Part shown: positions 7,640-15,460 of the stretch, one piece after another | Layout: each line of letters begins with the position of its first letter | How positions within the stretch are numbered: the first letter of the stretch is position 1 | Origin: Gemmatimonadota bacterium | GTDB lineage: Bacteria > Gemmatimonadota > Gemmatimonadetes > Gemmatimonadales > GWC2-71-9 | Length of the DNA: 28,231 nt | Reading direction: 5' to 3' | Assembly (NCBI GenBank): GCA_003221075.1 | Contig: QHUF01000280.1 | Location: 1-28,231 of the forward strand | The notes under the pieces: model-generated | What the model was told of the DNA's origin: nothing | What the model saw: only the letters and a program-made list of their open reading frames with translations | The model's database searches: none | Translations under genes and position numbers: made by a program

Positions 7640-9040
7640 CCCGCTGACGGTGACCGTTATGCTGCGCCACTGTCCCTGCCGGAACCGCAGCACACTCAAG
7701 ACGCACCGCGTTGTATGCCCGGCCAGGATGGCCAGCCAGATGTCGATCGGATCGAGCGTGCCGGTCTGCCGAATGACGAAGCAGATACCGAGCGGCACGA
7801 AGATCTGCGAAATCGTCGAGATGTAGAGCGGGCTCTTCGTGTCGCCCGTGCCTTGCAGCCCGCCGGTGAACGCCAACGCCACGGTCACGAACAGTCCCGA
7901 CAGGCTCAGGACCCGCAGCAGCTGCGTCCCGATGTCCACCACCACGGGATCGTGCATCCCGAATATCGCCAGCAGCTGGCGCGGGAAGAATAGAAAAAAC
8001 AGGCCGACGAATGCGGCCACCGTCAGACCGTACCGCGCCGCGATGCGCACCGCCTGGTCCGCGCGGTCTGGATGTCCCGCGCCAAGGTTCTGGCCGGCTA
8101 CCGCTGCCGCCGCACCCATCAACCCGACCGACGTCCAGGTGATGAGCGAAAACAGCTCACTGTACGACACGGCAAACGCCGCCTGCGCCGCGGCACTCTG
8201 CGCCAGCGACCCGATGAATGACAGCATCAAGACGCCGCCGATGTTCATCGCGATGCCCTGAATTCCCGTCGGCAGGCCGAAGCGAAACAGCTCCCGGATG
8301 ATCGACCAATCGGGGCCGAGGCCGACGCCGCGCGGAAACGCCACGACCCATCCGCCGGTCCACAGCCTCCACAGCGCGTAGGCCGCCACGAGTCCGCCGG
8401 TGATGCACGTGCCCATCGCGGAGCCGCGCGTCCCGAACGACGGGATCGGTCCGACGCCGCGGATGAGCACGACGTTGAACACGAGGTTCAGGACGGTCAT
8501 CGCGATCCCGAGGACCATCGGCGTGCGCGCGTCGCCGGCAGAGCGCAACGCGCCGGTCAGCATGAAGAAAATCATCATGCCGCTCGAGAAACCGAACAAG
8601 ATTCGCAGATACGGCAGCGCCTCGGCCTGCACCGCCGGCGTCGCGTTGACCAGATCGAGCAGCCAGGGCGACACGACGTAGCCCACCGGTGCCAGGATGC
8701 CCAGCGACAGGCCGATCGCCGTGAGAAACGCCTGATAGACGACGCGATCGACCGTCGCGGAATCTCCCGCCCCGGCGAACCGCGACACCAGCACGCTCAT
8801 CCCCGTAAACAGCGATGAAATGAAGACGATGACGACGATAAAAATTTGCCAGCTTACGCCGATCGCGGCGTTCGCCTCGAAACCCCGCAGATTGCCGACG
8901 AGCACGTGGTCGACGATGCCCTGCATCCCCGCGATGATGTTGGCGAGCAGGGTCGGCCACGCAATTTTCCAGACCGCGGCACGGAGCGGCCCCTCTACGA
9001 TCGAGCGATCGTAGCGCGATGCAGTCTCCCCTGCCGCCAC
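7628..9040 (-). CDS. MATE family multidrug/cation antiporter
   Basis: 470 residues, the usual length for the family, with about twelve hydrophobic segments arranged as two halves. The first half begins AAVWKIAWPTLLANIIAGMQGIVDHVLVG and the second at RELFRFGLPTGIQG, the typical pseudo-repeat of MATE transporters. It would sit in the inner membrane and export drugs or metabolites in exchange for Na+ or H+; the substrate is not predictable. The GTG start at 9040 immediately follows the DoxX gene stop, placing it at the end of the sigma factor operon. No clear Shine-Dalgarno is seen, which fits coupling to the upstream gene. Confidence 0.9.
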   Translation of the reverse strand: MAAGETASRYDRSIVEGPLRAAVWKIAWPTLLANIIAGMQGIVDHVLVGNLRGFEANAAIGVSWQIFIVVIVFISSLFTGMSVLVSRFAGAGDSATVDRVVYQAFLTAIGLSLGILAPVGYVVSPWLLDLVNATPAVQAEALPYLRILFGFSSGMMIFFMLTGALRSAGDARTPMVLGIAMTVLNLVFNVVLIRGVGPIPSFGTRGSAMGTCITGGLVAAYALWRLWTGGWVVAFPRGVGLGPDWSIIRELFRFGLPTGIQGIAMNIGGVLMLSFIGSLAQSAAAQAAFAVSYSELFSLITWTSVGLMGAAAAVAGQNLGAGHPDRADQAVRIAARYGLTVAAFVGLFFLFFPRQLLAIFGMHDPVVVDIGTQLLRVLSLSGLFVTVALAFTGGLQGTGDTKSPLYISTISQIFVPLGICFVIRQTGTLDPIDIWLAILAGHTTRCVLSVLRFRQGQWRSITVTVSGSTH

Positions 9041-9454
9041 TCAGAGAACCGGGACTGCGCCGCGGCGTCGAGCGAGCAAGGCGTCGAGGCTCCACGGCCC
9101 CGCCCCGACTGCTGAGAAATAGAGGAAAGTGAAGCAGTAGAAAATGGCCGGCGCGCCCAGATTCAAGACCGGCCAGAAGCCATGACCGGCGTGACCGATG
9201 AAGTACGCGAACGCCATTTCGCCGGAGAGAATGAACGCCACCGGACGGGTGAACAGGCCCAGAAACAAGAGTGTGCCCCCGACGACCTCGATGACCCCGG
9301 CGAACCACGGCAGCGATCCCACCGCCGCTGTTCCGCCGCCCGGCATGATCGCGCCCGGGAAGGCGAACCACTTTGCCGAACCCACTTGGACGTACAGGAA
9401 GGCGACAACGATTCTGAGAATGCTCAGCAGGTACGGCGCCCACTCCTTTTTCAC
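9041..9454 (-). CDS. DoxX family membrane protein
   Basis: 137 residues with four hydrophobic helices. LRIVVAFLYVQVGSAKWFAFPG, GVIEVVGGTLLFLGLFTRPVA and the GHAGHGFWPVLNLG stretch are typical of DoxX/DoxD-like proteins, small inner-membrane proteins linked to redox or oxidative-stress functions. The start is GTG 9454, in a GTGA overlap with the sigma factor stop and preceded by GGAGGG (complement of 9458-9463). The same frame is open up to 9790, but that extension is antisense-free overlap with sigma factor coding sequence and has biased, non-protein-like composition, so it was trimmed. It lies between the ECF sigma factor and the MATE exporter on one transcript. Confidence 0.85.
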   Translation of the reverse strand: MKKEWAPYLLSILRIVVAFLYVQVGSAKWFAFPGAIMPGGGTAAVGSLPWFAGVIEVVGGTLLFLGLFTRPVAFILSGEMAFAYFIGHAGHGFWPVLNLGAPAIFYCFTFLYFSAVGAGPWSLDALLARRRGAVPVL

Positions 9455-10707
9455 AGACCCTCCAGTTTTTTGAGAAGCAACTCGCGCTCGCGCACATTCT
9501 GCGTCAAGGCGGCCGCACGGGCGAGCTCGGCACGCGCCTCTGCGAACCGGCCGAGCTTGGCGAGCAGATCCCCGCGCACACTCGGGAGAAGATGATAACC
9601 CGCCAGCGCCGGGTCCGTCGTCAGCGAATCCACCACCTCGAGTCCCGCCGCCGGCCCAAAGGCCATCCCCAACGCCACCGCGCGGTTCAGGTCCACCACC
9701 GGCGACGGCATCAGCTGCGCGAGGGCGTCGTACAGCGCCACGATGCGCGTCCAGTCCGTCTCTTCCGCCGTGCGGGCTCGCGCGTGACACGCGGCAATGG
9801 CTGCCTGGAGCGTGTAGGGTCCGGAGGCCCCACCCAGCGCTTCCGCGCGCGCGAGCGCCGCCAGACCGCGCCTGATCAACAGATGATCCCAGCGCCCGCG
9901 GTCCTGGTCCAACAGCAGAATCGGTTCACCGCCCGGTCCCACGCGCGCACGAATGCGCGACGCCTGGATCTCCATGAGCGCCACGAGCCCGTGGACCTCC
10001 GCTTCGGCGGGAGCCAGCTCGGCGAGGATGCGCCCCAGGCGGAGCGCGTCCTCGCAGAGCGCCGGCCGCACCCACTCGTCGCCCGCCGTCGCCGAGTAGC
10101 CCTCGTTGAAGACGAGATACACGACCTCGAGCACCGACTCGAGTCGCTGGCCGAGCTCGGTGCCGCGGGGCACCTCGAACGGCACGTGCGCGGCCGCCAG
10201 CGTGCGCTTGGCCCGCACGATCCGCTGCTGAATCGTCGCCTTGGGAACGAGGAACGCGCGCGCGATCTCGTCGGTCGTCAATCCGCCGAGCAGCCGCAGC
10301 GTCAGCGCGACGCGAGCCTCGGTCGTGAGGACCGGGTGACACGCGGTGAAGATCAGGCTCAGCAAATCGTCGCCCACTTGATCGTCGATCGCCGCGGCCA
10401 GGTCGTGCTCCGGGCTGATTTGGCGCTCCTCCAGCTCACGACCGAGATGTTCGTGCTTCTTGTCCTGCATCTTGCCGCGCCGCAGGTGGTCGATCGCACG
10501 ATGCTTTGCCGTCGCCATGAGCCAGGCGCCGGGATTATCCGGGACGCCGGACTCGGGCCACTGCTCGAGCGCGGCGACGAGCGCGTCCTGCGCCAGGTCT
10601 TCGGCGACGCCGATGTCGCCGACGAGGCGCGCCAACCCGGCGATGAGTCTGGCGGATTCGATCCGCCAGACCGCATCGATGGCGTCAGCAGCCGTTTGAC
10701 GGGTCAT
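9451..10707 (-). CDS. ECF42-type RNA polymerase sigma factor with C-terminal extension
   Basis: 418 residues. Region sigma2 spans about residues 18-80 (DLAQDALVAALEQWP, then the promoter-melting stretch ending AWLMATAKHRAIDHLRR) and sigma4 about 115-170 (LTTDEIARAFLVPKATIQQRIVRAK). A long C-terminal extension from about 185, starting VLEVVYLVFNEGYSA, carries TPR-like helices. This architecture and the adjacent DGPF genes identify the ECF42 group, which lacks a cognate anti-sigma factor; its extension is thought to control activity. ATG 10707 lies inside the upstream DGPF gene (23-nt overlap). Its own cluster has an ECF42-like promoter at 11537-11563, so positive autoregulation is inferred. 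Confidence 0.92.
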   Translation of the reverse strand: MTRQTAADAIDAVWRIESARLIAGLARLVGDIGVAEDLAQDALVAALEQWPESGVPDNPGAWLMATAKHRAIDHLRRGKMQDKKHEHLGRELEERQISPEHDLAAAIDDQVGDDLLSLIFTACHPVLTTEARVALTLRLLGGLTTDEIARAFLVPKATIQQRIVRAKRTLAAAHVPFEVPRGTELGQRLESVLEVVYLVFNEGYSATAGDEWVRPALCEDALRLGRILAELAPAEAEVHGLVALMEIQASRIRARVGPGGEPILLLDQDRGRWDHLLIRRGLAALARAEALGGASGPYTLQAAIAACHARARTAEETDWTRIVALYDALAQLMPSPVVDLNRAVALGMAFGPAAGLEVVDSLTTDPALAGYHLLPSVRGDLLAKLGRFAEARAELARAAALTQNVRERELLLKKLEGL

Positions 10708-11050
10708 CCATCATCTGCCGCACTTCGACTTCCAGATCCTGGGGCCAGAGTCCGATGTGCGCTTCCAGGAATTTCCGGGTCCATTCGACCGCTTCCTGCT
10801 TCGAGGCGACGTCATAGATCGCGTAGCCGCCGATGATTTCCTTCGCCTCGGTAAACGGTCCGTCCGTGACCGTGATCTTTCCATTGGCGAGCCGGGCACG
10901 CGCGCCCACGGCGGTCGGCAGCAGGCCGCCCATGCCAACCATCACGCCTTTTTTCGCTGCTTCTTCGCCGAGCTTCCCGATCTTCTCGATGAGCGCCGGC
11001 GACGGGTGCGCGCCGGTCTCGCGGGTCTTCACAATCGTCATGAATTTCAT
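10685..11050 (-). CDS. DGPF/YCII-related protein, partner of ECF42 sigma factor
   Basis: 121 residues of the YCII/DGPF family: MKFMTIVK at the start, ARLANGKITVTDGPFTEAKE in the middle with the signature DGPFTEAKE, and a C-terminal helix region. DGPF proteins are small soluble proteins almost always encoded beside ECF42 sigma factors; their biochemical role is unknown. The start at 11050 places GGGGAG 6 nt upstream. An alternative ATG at 11056 would make an ATGA overlap with the preceding gene but would leave no spacing to the ribosome-binding site. It is a paralogue of the next gene upstream. Confidence 0.88.
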   Translation of the reverse strand: MKFMTIVKTRETGAHPSPALIEKIGKLGEEAAKKGVMVGMGGLLPTAVGARARLANGKITVTDGPFTEAKEIIGGYAIYDVASKQEAVEWTRKFLEAHIGLWPQDLEVEVRQMMDDPSNGC

Positions 11051-11052
11051 GG

Positions 11053-11484
11053 TCATCTCCCCGTGCGTTGCTTGTTCTTGGCGATCGCGGCCCGGTGCTG
11101 CTCCTCCTGCTTGCGCAGCTCGGGCGTGAATTCCGCGCCGAAGTCCTCGGATTCGAAGATCTGGCGGATTTCCACGTCACCTTCCTTGAACGGAATCCGC
11201 TTCGCCCACTCGAGGGCTTCCGCGCGCGACTTTACCTGCCAGATCCAGAACCCGGCGACCAGCTCCTTGGCTTCGGTGAACGGCCCATCACGCACCGTCC
11301 GCTTGCTGCCGGCATAGCTGATCCGCGCCCCCTTCGCTGAGGGCTGCAGCCCCTCGCCGGCCAGCATGACGCCCGCCTTGACCAATTCGTCGTTGAACTT
11401 CCCCATCTCCGTCAGCTCCTGCTCGGTCGGCATGGCGCCGGCCTCATAGTCTTTGTTGCCCTTCACCATCACCAGGAATCGCAT
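11053..11484 (-). CDS. DGPF/YCII-related protein, first gene of ECF42 cluster
   Basis: 143 residues with the same fold as its neighbour: MRFLVMVKGNKDYEAG at the start, then RTVRDGPFTEAKELVAGFWI. It has a charged C-terminal tail (RKQEEQHRAAIAKNKQ) absent from the second copy. It is the promoter-proximal gene of a five-gene run (two DGPF proteins, sigma factor, DoxX, MATE). An ECF42-like promoter lies 53-79 nt upstream. Function is unknown; in the family these proteins are targets and possible modulators of ECF42. Confidence 0.88.
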   Translation of the reverse strand: MRFLVMVKGNKDYEAGAMPTEQELTEMGKFNDELVKAGVMLAGEGLQPSAKGARISYAGSKRTVRDGPFTEAKELVAGFWIWQVKSRAEALEWAKRIPFKEGDVEIRQIFESEDFGAEFTPELRKQEEQHRAAIAKNKQRTGR

Positions 11485-11536
11485 CGTCGTCTCGCTTCCA
11501 TTGAGGGTTTTTCTCGACGTCTTTCCTCATTCAAGC

Positions 11537-11563
11537 GACGAACGAGATTCCCAGAAATCGACA
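11537..11563 (-). promoter_or_regulatory. ECF42-like promoter for the DGPF-sigma cluster
   Basis: On the minus strand TGTCGA (complement of 11558-11563) is followed after 17 nt by CGTC (complement of 11537-11540). This matches the ECF42 target motif as I recall it from Streptomyces venezuelae (TGTCGA and CGA/TC). It faces the first DGPF gene and implies a leader of about 45 nt. Confidence 0.65.
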
Positions 11564-11618
11564 TATTCCAATGTCGTTGGGGTAGCCCTATTTAGGCCGA
11601 CAATCGCGAGGAACCGAT

Positions 11619-11885
11619 ATGTGCAGAAACATCAAGACACTGGCCAACTTCGCCCCGCCGGCGACTGACGACGAAATCCGCGCTTCAGCGTTGCAATTCG
11701 TACGCAAATTGAGCGGGACGACGCATCCCTCGCACGCGAACGAGGCCGTGTTCAACGGCGCCGTGGATGACGTGACGAAGATTGCCCGGCGGTTGGTCGA
11801 TTCGCTGACGATCAAGGCGCCGCCCCGGAACCGGGAAGAGGAAGCCCGCAAGGCTCGTGAACGTGCTGCGAAGCGCTTTGGCTGA
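11619..11885 (+). CDS. DUF2277 family protein
   Basis: 88 residues. The whole length follows the DUF2277 pattern: it starts MCRNIKTLANFAPPATDDEI, continues with ALQFVRKLSGTTHPSHANEAVF and ends with a basic, Arg/Lys/Glu-rich helix. The family is small, cytosolic and of unknown function. ATG 11619 is preceded by GAGGAA (11608-11613). It is divergent from the ECF42 cluster, with 134 nt between the start codons that also hold the ECF42-like promoter. No link between the two is evident. Confidence 0.88.
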   Translation: MCRNIKTLANFAPPATDDEIRASALQFVRKLSGTTHPSHANEAVFNGAVDDVTKIARRLVDSLTIKAPPRNREEEARKARERAAKRFG

Positions 11886-11923
11886 CATCGACGGGGAGGA
11901 GACGGCGGGACCTAGACTGAGAA

Positions 11924-12005
11924 TGCCCTGGCTCGGATTCGAACCGAGACGCCTTGCGGCACTGCCCCCTCAAGACAGCGTGTCTACCAGTTTCACCACC
12001 AGGGC
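11924..12005 (-). tRNA. tRNA-Leu (anticodon GAG)
   Basis: The minus strand folds as a class II tRNA of 82 nt. Acceptor arms GCCCTGG and CCAGGGC pair perfectly, the D-arm has AACTGGTAGACACGC, the anticodon loop is TTGAGGG, the T-arm is CTCGGTTCGAATCCGAG, and there is a long variable arm. The CCA end is not encoded. Confidence 0.93.
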
Positions 12006-12111
12006 GGGCGCAGAAAATTTAGAGAGGCTTGGTTCTGAAGTACAGGACCGTGTGACGGAGGTCTCAAGCCCGGTGTGACGCCTGGCTCCTCGCGCAAACT
12101 CGCACGGCGCA

Positions 12112-12117
12112 TAGCTT
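12112..12117 (+). promoter_or_regulatory. Possible -10 element for a leaderless transcript
   Basis: TAGCTT lies exactly at positions -12 to -7 relative to ATG 12124, fitting a TANNNT -10 element with transcription starting at the start codon. No Shine-Dalgarno precedes the ATG. No convincing -35 box was found, so support is weak. Confidence 0.25.
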
Positions 12118-12123
12118 TTCGGC

Positions 12124-13374
12124 ATGGAGCTATGGGTGGCGTTCGGGTTTGGCGCGGCAGTCGGCGCGCTGATCGGGTATTTGCTGGGACGGCAGACGCA
12201 GGTCCCGGCAGCGGCGCGTGCTCGCCCAGCGCCTCCTTCACTCCCTCCACCTTCCTTCAGGTCCACCTCGCCCGCCTCGCCGGAGATTAAGCACGTCGTA
12301 CTCGACGAAGGCTCGGCCAACGTCCTCAATGCGCTGAACAATCGTCTCGCCGCGATCGGGGCTCTTGCCGATTTGCTACACGGCAGCCCGCTCGATCCCG
12401 AACGCGCCCGCGCGCTGGTGCTGCTGCATGGCGAGGTGCGGCGCGCCGCCGAAATCACCAGCCACTTTCTCGAGCTCGCCGCGCATCCGGCTGGCGCCGC
12501 CGAACCGTGCGACGCGGCCGTCGTGATCAACGGCGTGCTGGCGGAGCGCGAGTCCACCTTCCGCGAGCTCGGCGTCAAGGTGGTCCGCGCGGTCCCGGGC
12601 GACCTGCCCATGGTCGCCTGCCCCATGGTCCAGCTCACCGAGATGTTGACCAAGCTGCTCGATTTCTCGCTGCGCCGGTTACGCGCCTCGCAGCCGCCGC
12701 GCGAGCTGCGGCTCGAGGTGATCGCGACGGGACCATCGATCGTGGCGTCGCTGTGGGATTCGGGCACGCCCCTCGCCGTCGAAGCGGAGCAGCGGCTCAC
12801 CTCGCCGTTCCGCTTCACGCAAACGGGTGGCGGTGGCGAGGTGGAGTTCGCGCTCGCCCGGGCGCTGGCGCAATCGGCCGGCGGTAACCTGCGGCTGCGG
12901 CCACGCGGCGGCAGCACGGGCGCGGAAGTCGTCGTCACGTTGCCGCGCAGCCTCCTGGGCGCGCACACGCCGCTGTCGACACCGGCGGAAAGCCTGCCGC
13001 GCATGCGCATCCTTGTCGTCGATGACGATGCCGTGAACCGGCAGGCGATGGTGCTGCTCTTGGAGCGCGAGGGTCATCAGATCGTCGCGGTCGAGAACGG
13101 GCTCGAGGCGATGGAGCGGCTCGGCGATCGTGAAAACACCTTCGACGCCATCGTCACGGACCTGCAGATGCCGCGGCTCGGCGGGCGCGCGATGTACGAG
13201 CAGCTCGTCAGCAGCCGGCCGCTCGTGGCGAAGCGCTTCGTGTTCGTCACGGGGGACCAGGCGCGGGGCGAGACGCGGTCGTTTCTGGAGACTTGCGGAC
13301 AGCCGTCTGTAACGAAACCCTACGATTTAGGGGATTTGATTAACGCAATTGGCACTGTATCAAGGAAGAAATAG
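12124..13374 (+). CDS. Degenerate histidine kinase-like protein fused to a receiver domain
   Basis: 416 residues. One N-terminal membrane helix (residues 3-22), a Pro-rich linker, a kinase-like core (about 60-280) and a C-terminal receiver (about 294-412). The dimerisation motif, normally HELNNPL, reads NALNNRL with Asn69 in place of the phospho-accepting His. The ATPase N-box and G2 region are also eroded (LLDFSLRRL; GGGGEVEFALARAL), while WDSGTPL keeps part of the G1 box. The receiver is intact: D301/D302, phospho-acceptor D346 in VTDLQMP, T376 and K398. It probably cannot autophosphorylate, so the receiver would be charged by another kinase. There is no ribosome-binding site before the start. 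Confidence 0.8.
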   Translation: MELWVAFGFGAAVGALIGYLLGRQTQVPAAARARPAPPSLPPPSFRSTSPASPEIKHVVLDEGSANVLNALNNRLAAIGALADLLHGSPLDPERARALVLLHGEVRRAAEITSHFLELAAHPAGAAEPCDAAVVINGVLAERESTFRELGVKVVRAVPGDLPMVACPMVQLTEMLTKLLDFSLRRLRASQPPRELRLEVIATGPSIVASLWDSGTPLAVEAEQRLTSPFRFTQTGGGGEVEFALARALAQSAGGNLRLRPRGGSTGAEVVVTLPRSLLGAHTPLSTPAESLPRMRILVVDDDAVNRQAMVLLLEREGHQIVAVENGLEAMERLGDRENTFDAIVTDLQMPRLGGRAMYEQLVSSRPLVAKRFVFVTGDQARGETRSFLETCGQPSVTKPYDLGDLINAIGTVSRKK

Positions 13375-13396
13375 CCTACCGCGTCTCCAAGATCTG

Positions 13397-14647
13397 TCAG
13401 TTCGGCGCGTGCACCCGTGGGCCACTGTAATCGCGATCGCCACCGATCCCCGGCCCCGCCAGCTCGAGCCCGCCCCGATCATTATTGATCCGAGCGATGA
13501 ACTGACGAATCGACCCAGGGAAGGGCACCGTGCGGCCATGCTTGCCGAACGGATCGGTGTACCACACCTCGGGCCCGTCTGCGTTGCCGATGAAGTTCGA
13601 ATTGACATCGACGACGCGGTCCGTGCCGTCGAATTCCGAGCGCGGGTCGTCGAATGTGATGCCGAGGATCGTGCCGTTGCTCGTCGATCGCGCGCAGGCA
13701 CCATTGCCACGGACCTGATTGCCTGCCGGCGTCACTTCGTAGCACACGTCGATCGGCCGTCCGGTAATTCCCACCAGGGCCGGATCGTAGAACCGGCTCG
13801 GCAGGGACACCTGGAAGTAGGGATTGAAGAACGCAAGCGTGTGGCCGTCCTCGCGCCGCACGGAGTTTGAGGTCTGCCAGCTCTCGTGCAACGCCCCGAA
13901 GTTGGAGAACTGTCCGGCCGGGACGAGAATCTCGCTATCGACGCAGGTGCGGTCGGGAATGATCCGCACGCCGCCGCCGTCGGGCGAGTTCGGGGGCGTC
14001 GCCGGTCCGACTACGACCGTGGTGCCGTCGCAGCTCCGCTCGAATTGGCCGGGTGTGCCGATCGCCGCGAGCATCGTGATGTGCATCTCGGTCCCGTCGG
14101 TGCAGCGGATATGGTAGACCAACTCGTGCAGGTTGTTGGTGAACGCGTCTTTCGAGTGGGTGCCCTGATGCAGCTTCGTGAGGATGTCGCAGCGCACGGC
14201 GAACAGCGCATCCGCGGCGTCACTGCCGAAGTGCATCGGGACGTCGTTCTGCCACTCGATTTTGTGTCCGAAGTGGTCCTCGTGGCGCGTCGTCAGCGGA
14301 TCGTACACGTCGAGCTGTTCGTTCGCGTAGCCCAACGGGATCGGCCCGACTTCGCGGTACAGCGCCGAGCCGCGCGGATCGCGTCCATGATCGTGTCCGA
14401 AGGAACAGCCGGACACGGGATCGATGGGCGGATGCCACGTGGGGTAGAGCTTGTGGTCGGGACCCACGACGGCGTAGGCATCGTGTTGCGCCTTCGTGCA
14501 GTCGTCGTTCGGGCCGGGGTTCCAGAGTCCAAAAGACGCGGCGTTGCCGGTGGCGGGACCGTAGTCGGGAGCCGCCGGGCTGTCGTGACACGCTGCCGAC
14601 ACCATGGCGGCAGCGACCAGAAAGACCGGCAGGGATGCGGGTTTCAT
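13397..14647 (-). CDS. Large lipoprotein of unknown function
   Basis: 416 residues. The N-terminus MKPASLPVFLVAAAMVSAAC ends in a lipobox-like cysteine (C20), so membrane anchoring as a lipoprotein is likely. The mature part contains several cysteines that may form disulfides and a His-rich stretch (CSFGHDHGRDP near residue 82; TRHEDHFGHKIEW further on) that could bind metal. I recognise no domain family. ATG 14647 follows GAGGG at about 10 nt. It is convergent with the kinase-like gene and divergent from the barrel-like protein gene. Confidence 0.75.
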   Translation of the reverse strand: MKPASLPVFLVAAAMVSAACHDSPAAPDYGPATGNAASFGLWNPGPNDDCTKAQHDAYAVVGPDHKLYPTWHPPIDPVSGCSFGHDHGRDPRGSALYREVGPIPLGYANEQLDVYDPLTTRHEDHFGHKIEWQNDVPMHFGSDAADALFAVRCDILTKLHQGTHSKDAFTNNLHELVYHIRCTDGTEMHITMLAAIGTPGQFERSCDGTTVVVGPATPPNSPDGGGVRIIPDRTCVDSEILVPAGQFSNFGALHESWQTSNSVRREDGHTLAFFNPYFQVSLPSRFYDPALVGITGRPIDVCYEVTPAGNQVRGNGACARSTSNGTILGITFDDPRSEFDGTDRVVDVNSNFIGNADGPEVWYTDPFGKHGRTVPFPGSIRQFIARINNDRGGLELAGPGIGGDRDYSGPRVHAPN

Positions 14648-14731
14648 GGGGATTTCGCCCTCACATTCGCCCCAATCCGGCTCGATGAGCGGTGACCGTT
14701 ATCACGCCCAAATTGGCCACTGCAATTGAGT

Positions 14732-14737
14732 TATAGT
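14732..14737 (+). promoter_or_regulatory. Possible -10 element for a leaderless transcript
   Basis: TATAGT sits at -12 to -7 relative to ATG 14744 in a locally AT-richer stretch, so transcription could start at the initiation codon. No Shine-Dalgarno is visible upstream. No good -35 box lies 16-18 nt before it. Confidence 0.35.
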
Positions 14738-14743
14738 GGCGAC

Positions 14744-15331
14744 ATGCGAACCGCTGCGATGATCCTGGTGGCGATCGCGCTGGCCGGACCGAGCAGCGCG
14801 GCAGCGCAACGTCGCGCTGCTCCGGGGGGCGGGAGTGGGGCGGGGCTGTGGTACAGCGTTGGCGTGGCGCCGGGATGGGCGCGCGTGACGTGCGACATCT
14901 GCGCCGGCCGCCGGAAGACGGGCCTCTCCGCTTTCCTTGGCGTCGGTGGCAGCACCGGCCGAGCGGTGCGCATCGGCGCGGAGCTCGCCGGTTGGCGCGA
15001 GCGGGACGGTGGTGTGACCCAGACGCTGCTCTCGTTCGGAGGCGCCGCCTACTGGTATCCGAACGTGCAGCGGGGGTTGTACCTGCGGGGCGGCGCCGCG
15101 CTCGTGATGCACCGCGTCAACGACGGCACCGATGTCGTCACCTCATCGGGGATCGGCCCGCAGCTGGGCGTCGGGTACGAGTACCTGGTGAGCCGCGGCT
15201 GGCGGCTCGCGCCCTTCGCGCACTACTCGGTCGGTGTCTTCGCTGGCGACGTGAAGTTCAACGGTGGTCAGGCCGCGAGCGGCGCTACGGTGAGTTTTCT
15301 TCAGGTAGGTGCGGCGCTGACGCGGCGCTAA
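14744..15331 (+). CDS. Outer-membrane beta-barrel-like protein
   Basis: 195 residues. A signal peptide (MRTAAMILVAIALAGPSSAAAQ) precedes alternating hydrophobic/polar strands such as LWYSVGVAPGWARVTC, AYWYPNVQRGLYLRGGAAL and IGPQLGVGYEYLVSRGWRL, ending TVSFLQVGAALTRR, the usual look of small eight-stranded barrels. A CDIC motif lies near residue 50. ATG 14744 is preferred over an upstream TTG because it begins the signal peptide. Ligand or role is unknown. A GC-rich hairpin spans its stop codon. Confidence 0.75.
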   Translation: MRTAAMILVAIALAGPSSAAAQRRAAPGGGSGAGLWYSVGVAPGWARVTCDICAGRRKTGLSAFLGVGGSTGRAVRIGAELAGWRERDGGVTQTLLSFGGAAYWYPNVQRGLYLRGGAALVMHRVNDGTDVVTSSGIGPQLGVGYEYLVSRGWRLAPFAHYSVGVFAGDVKFNGGQAASGATVSFLQVGAALTRR

Positions 15332-15340
15332 CGCGCCGCG
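15321..15340 (+). terminator. GC-rich hairpin over the stop codon (terminator-like)
   Basis: CGCGGCGC and GCGCCGCG pair perfectly around the loop TAAC, which includes the TAA stop of the barrel-like protein gene. There is no poly-T tail, but the next element is an AT-rich palindrome. It may act as a terminator or mRNA 3' stabiliser. Confidence 0.45.
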
Positions 15341-15379
15341 AATGATCATTGATCAATGATCATTGGACATTGATCATTC
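15341..15379. repeat. Palindromic AT-rich repeat built on ATTGATC units
   Basis: Bases 15341-15364 are a perfect 24-nt palindrome made of AATGATC/ATTGATC units, followed by GGAC and another ATTGATCATT (15369-15378). It lies between a coding gene and tRNA-Lys. It may be a terminator stem, a protein-binding site or a short repeat family. Confidence 0.6.
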
Positions 15380-15387
15380 CGTAAGGA

Positions 15388-15450
<63 letters not shown>

Positions 15451-15460
<10 letters not shown>

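Noticed and set aside
8157..9497. 446-codon minus-strand frame overlapping MATE and DoxX genes in another frame
   Set aside because: Composition is Arg/Gly-rich and it cuts across two recognisable membrane proteins.
9455..9790. N-terminal extension of the DoxX gene
   Set aside because: The extra residues are Gly/Arg/Ala-rich, overlap sigma factor coding sequence in another frame and precede a good GTG with GGAGGG.
9592..10836. 414-codon plus-strand frame opposite the sigma factor
   Set aside because: Arg/His-rich translation without any domain; the minus strand encodes a full ECF42 sigma factor.
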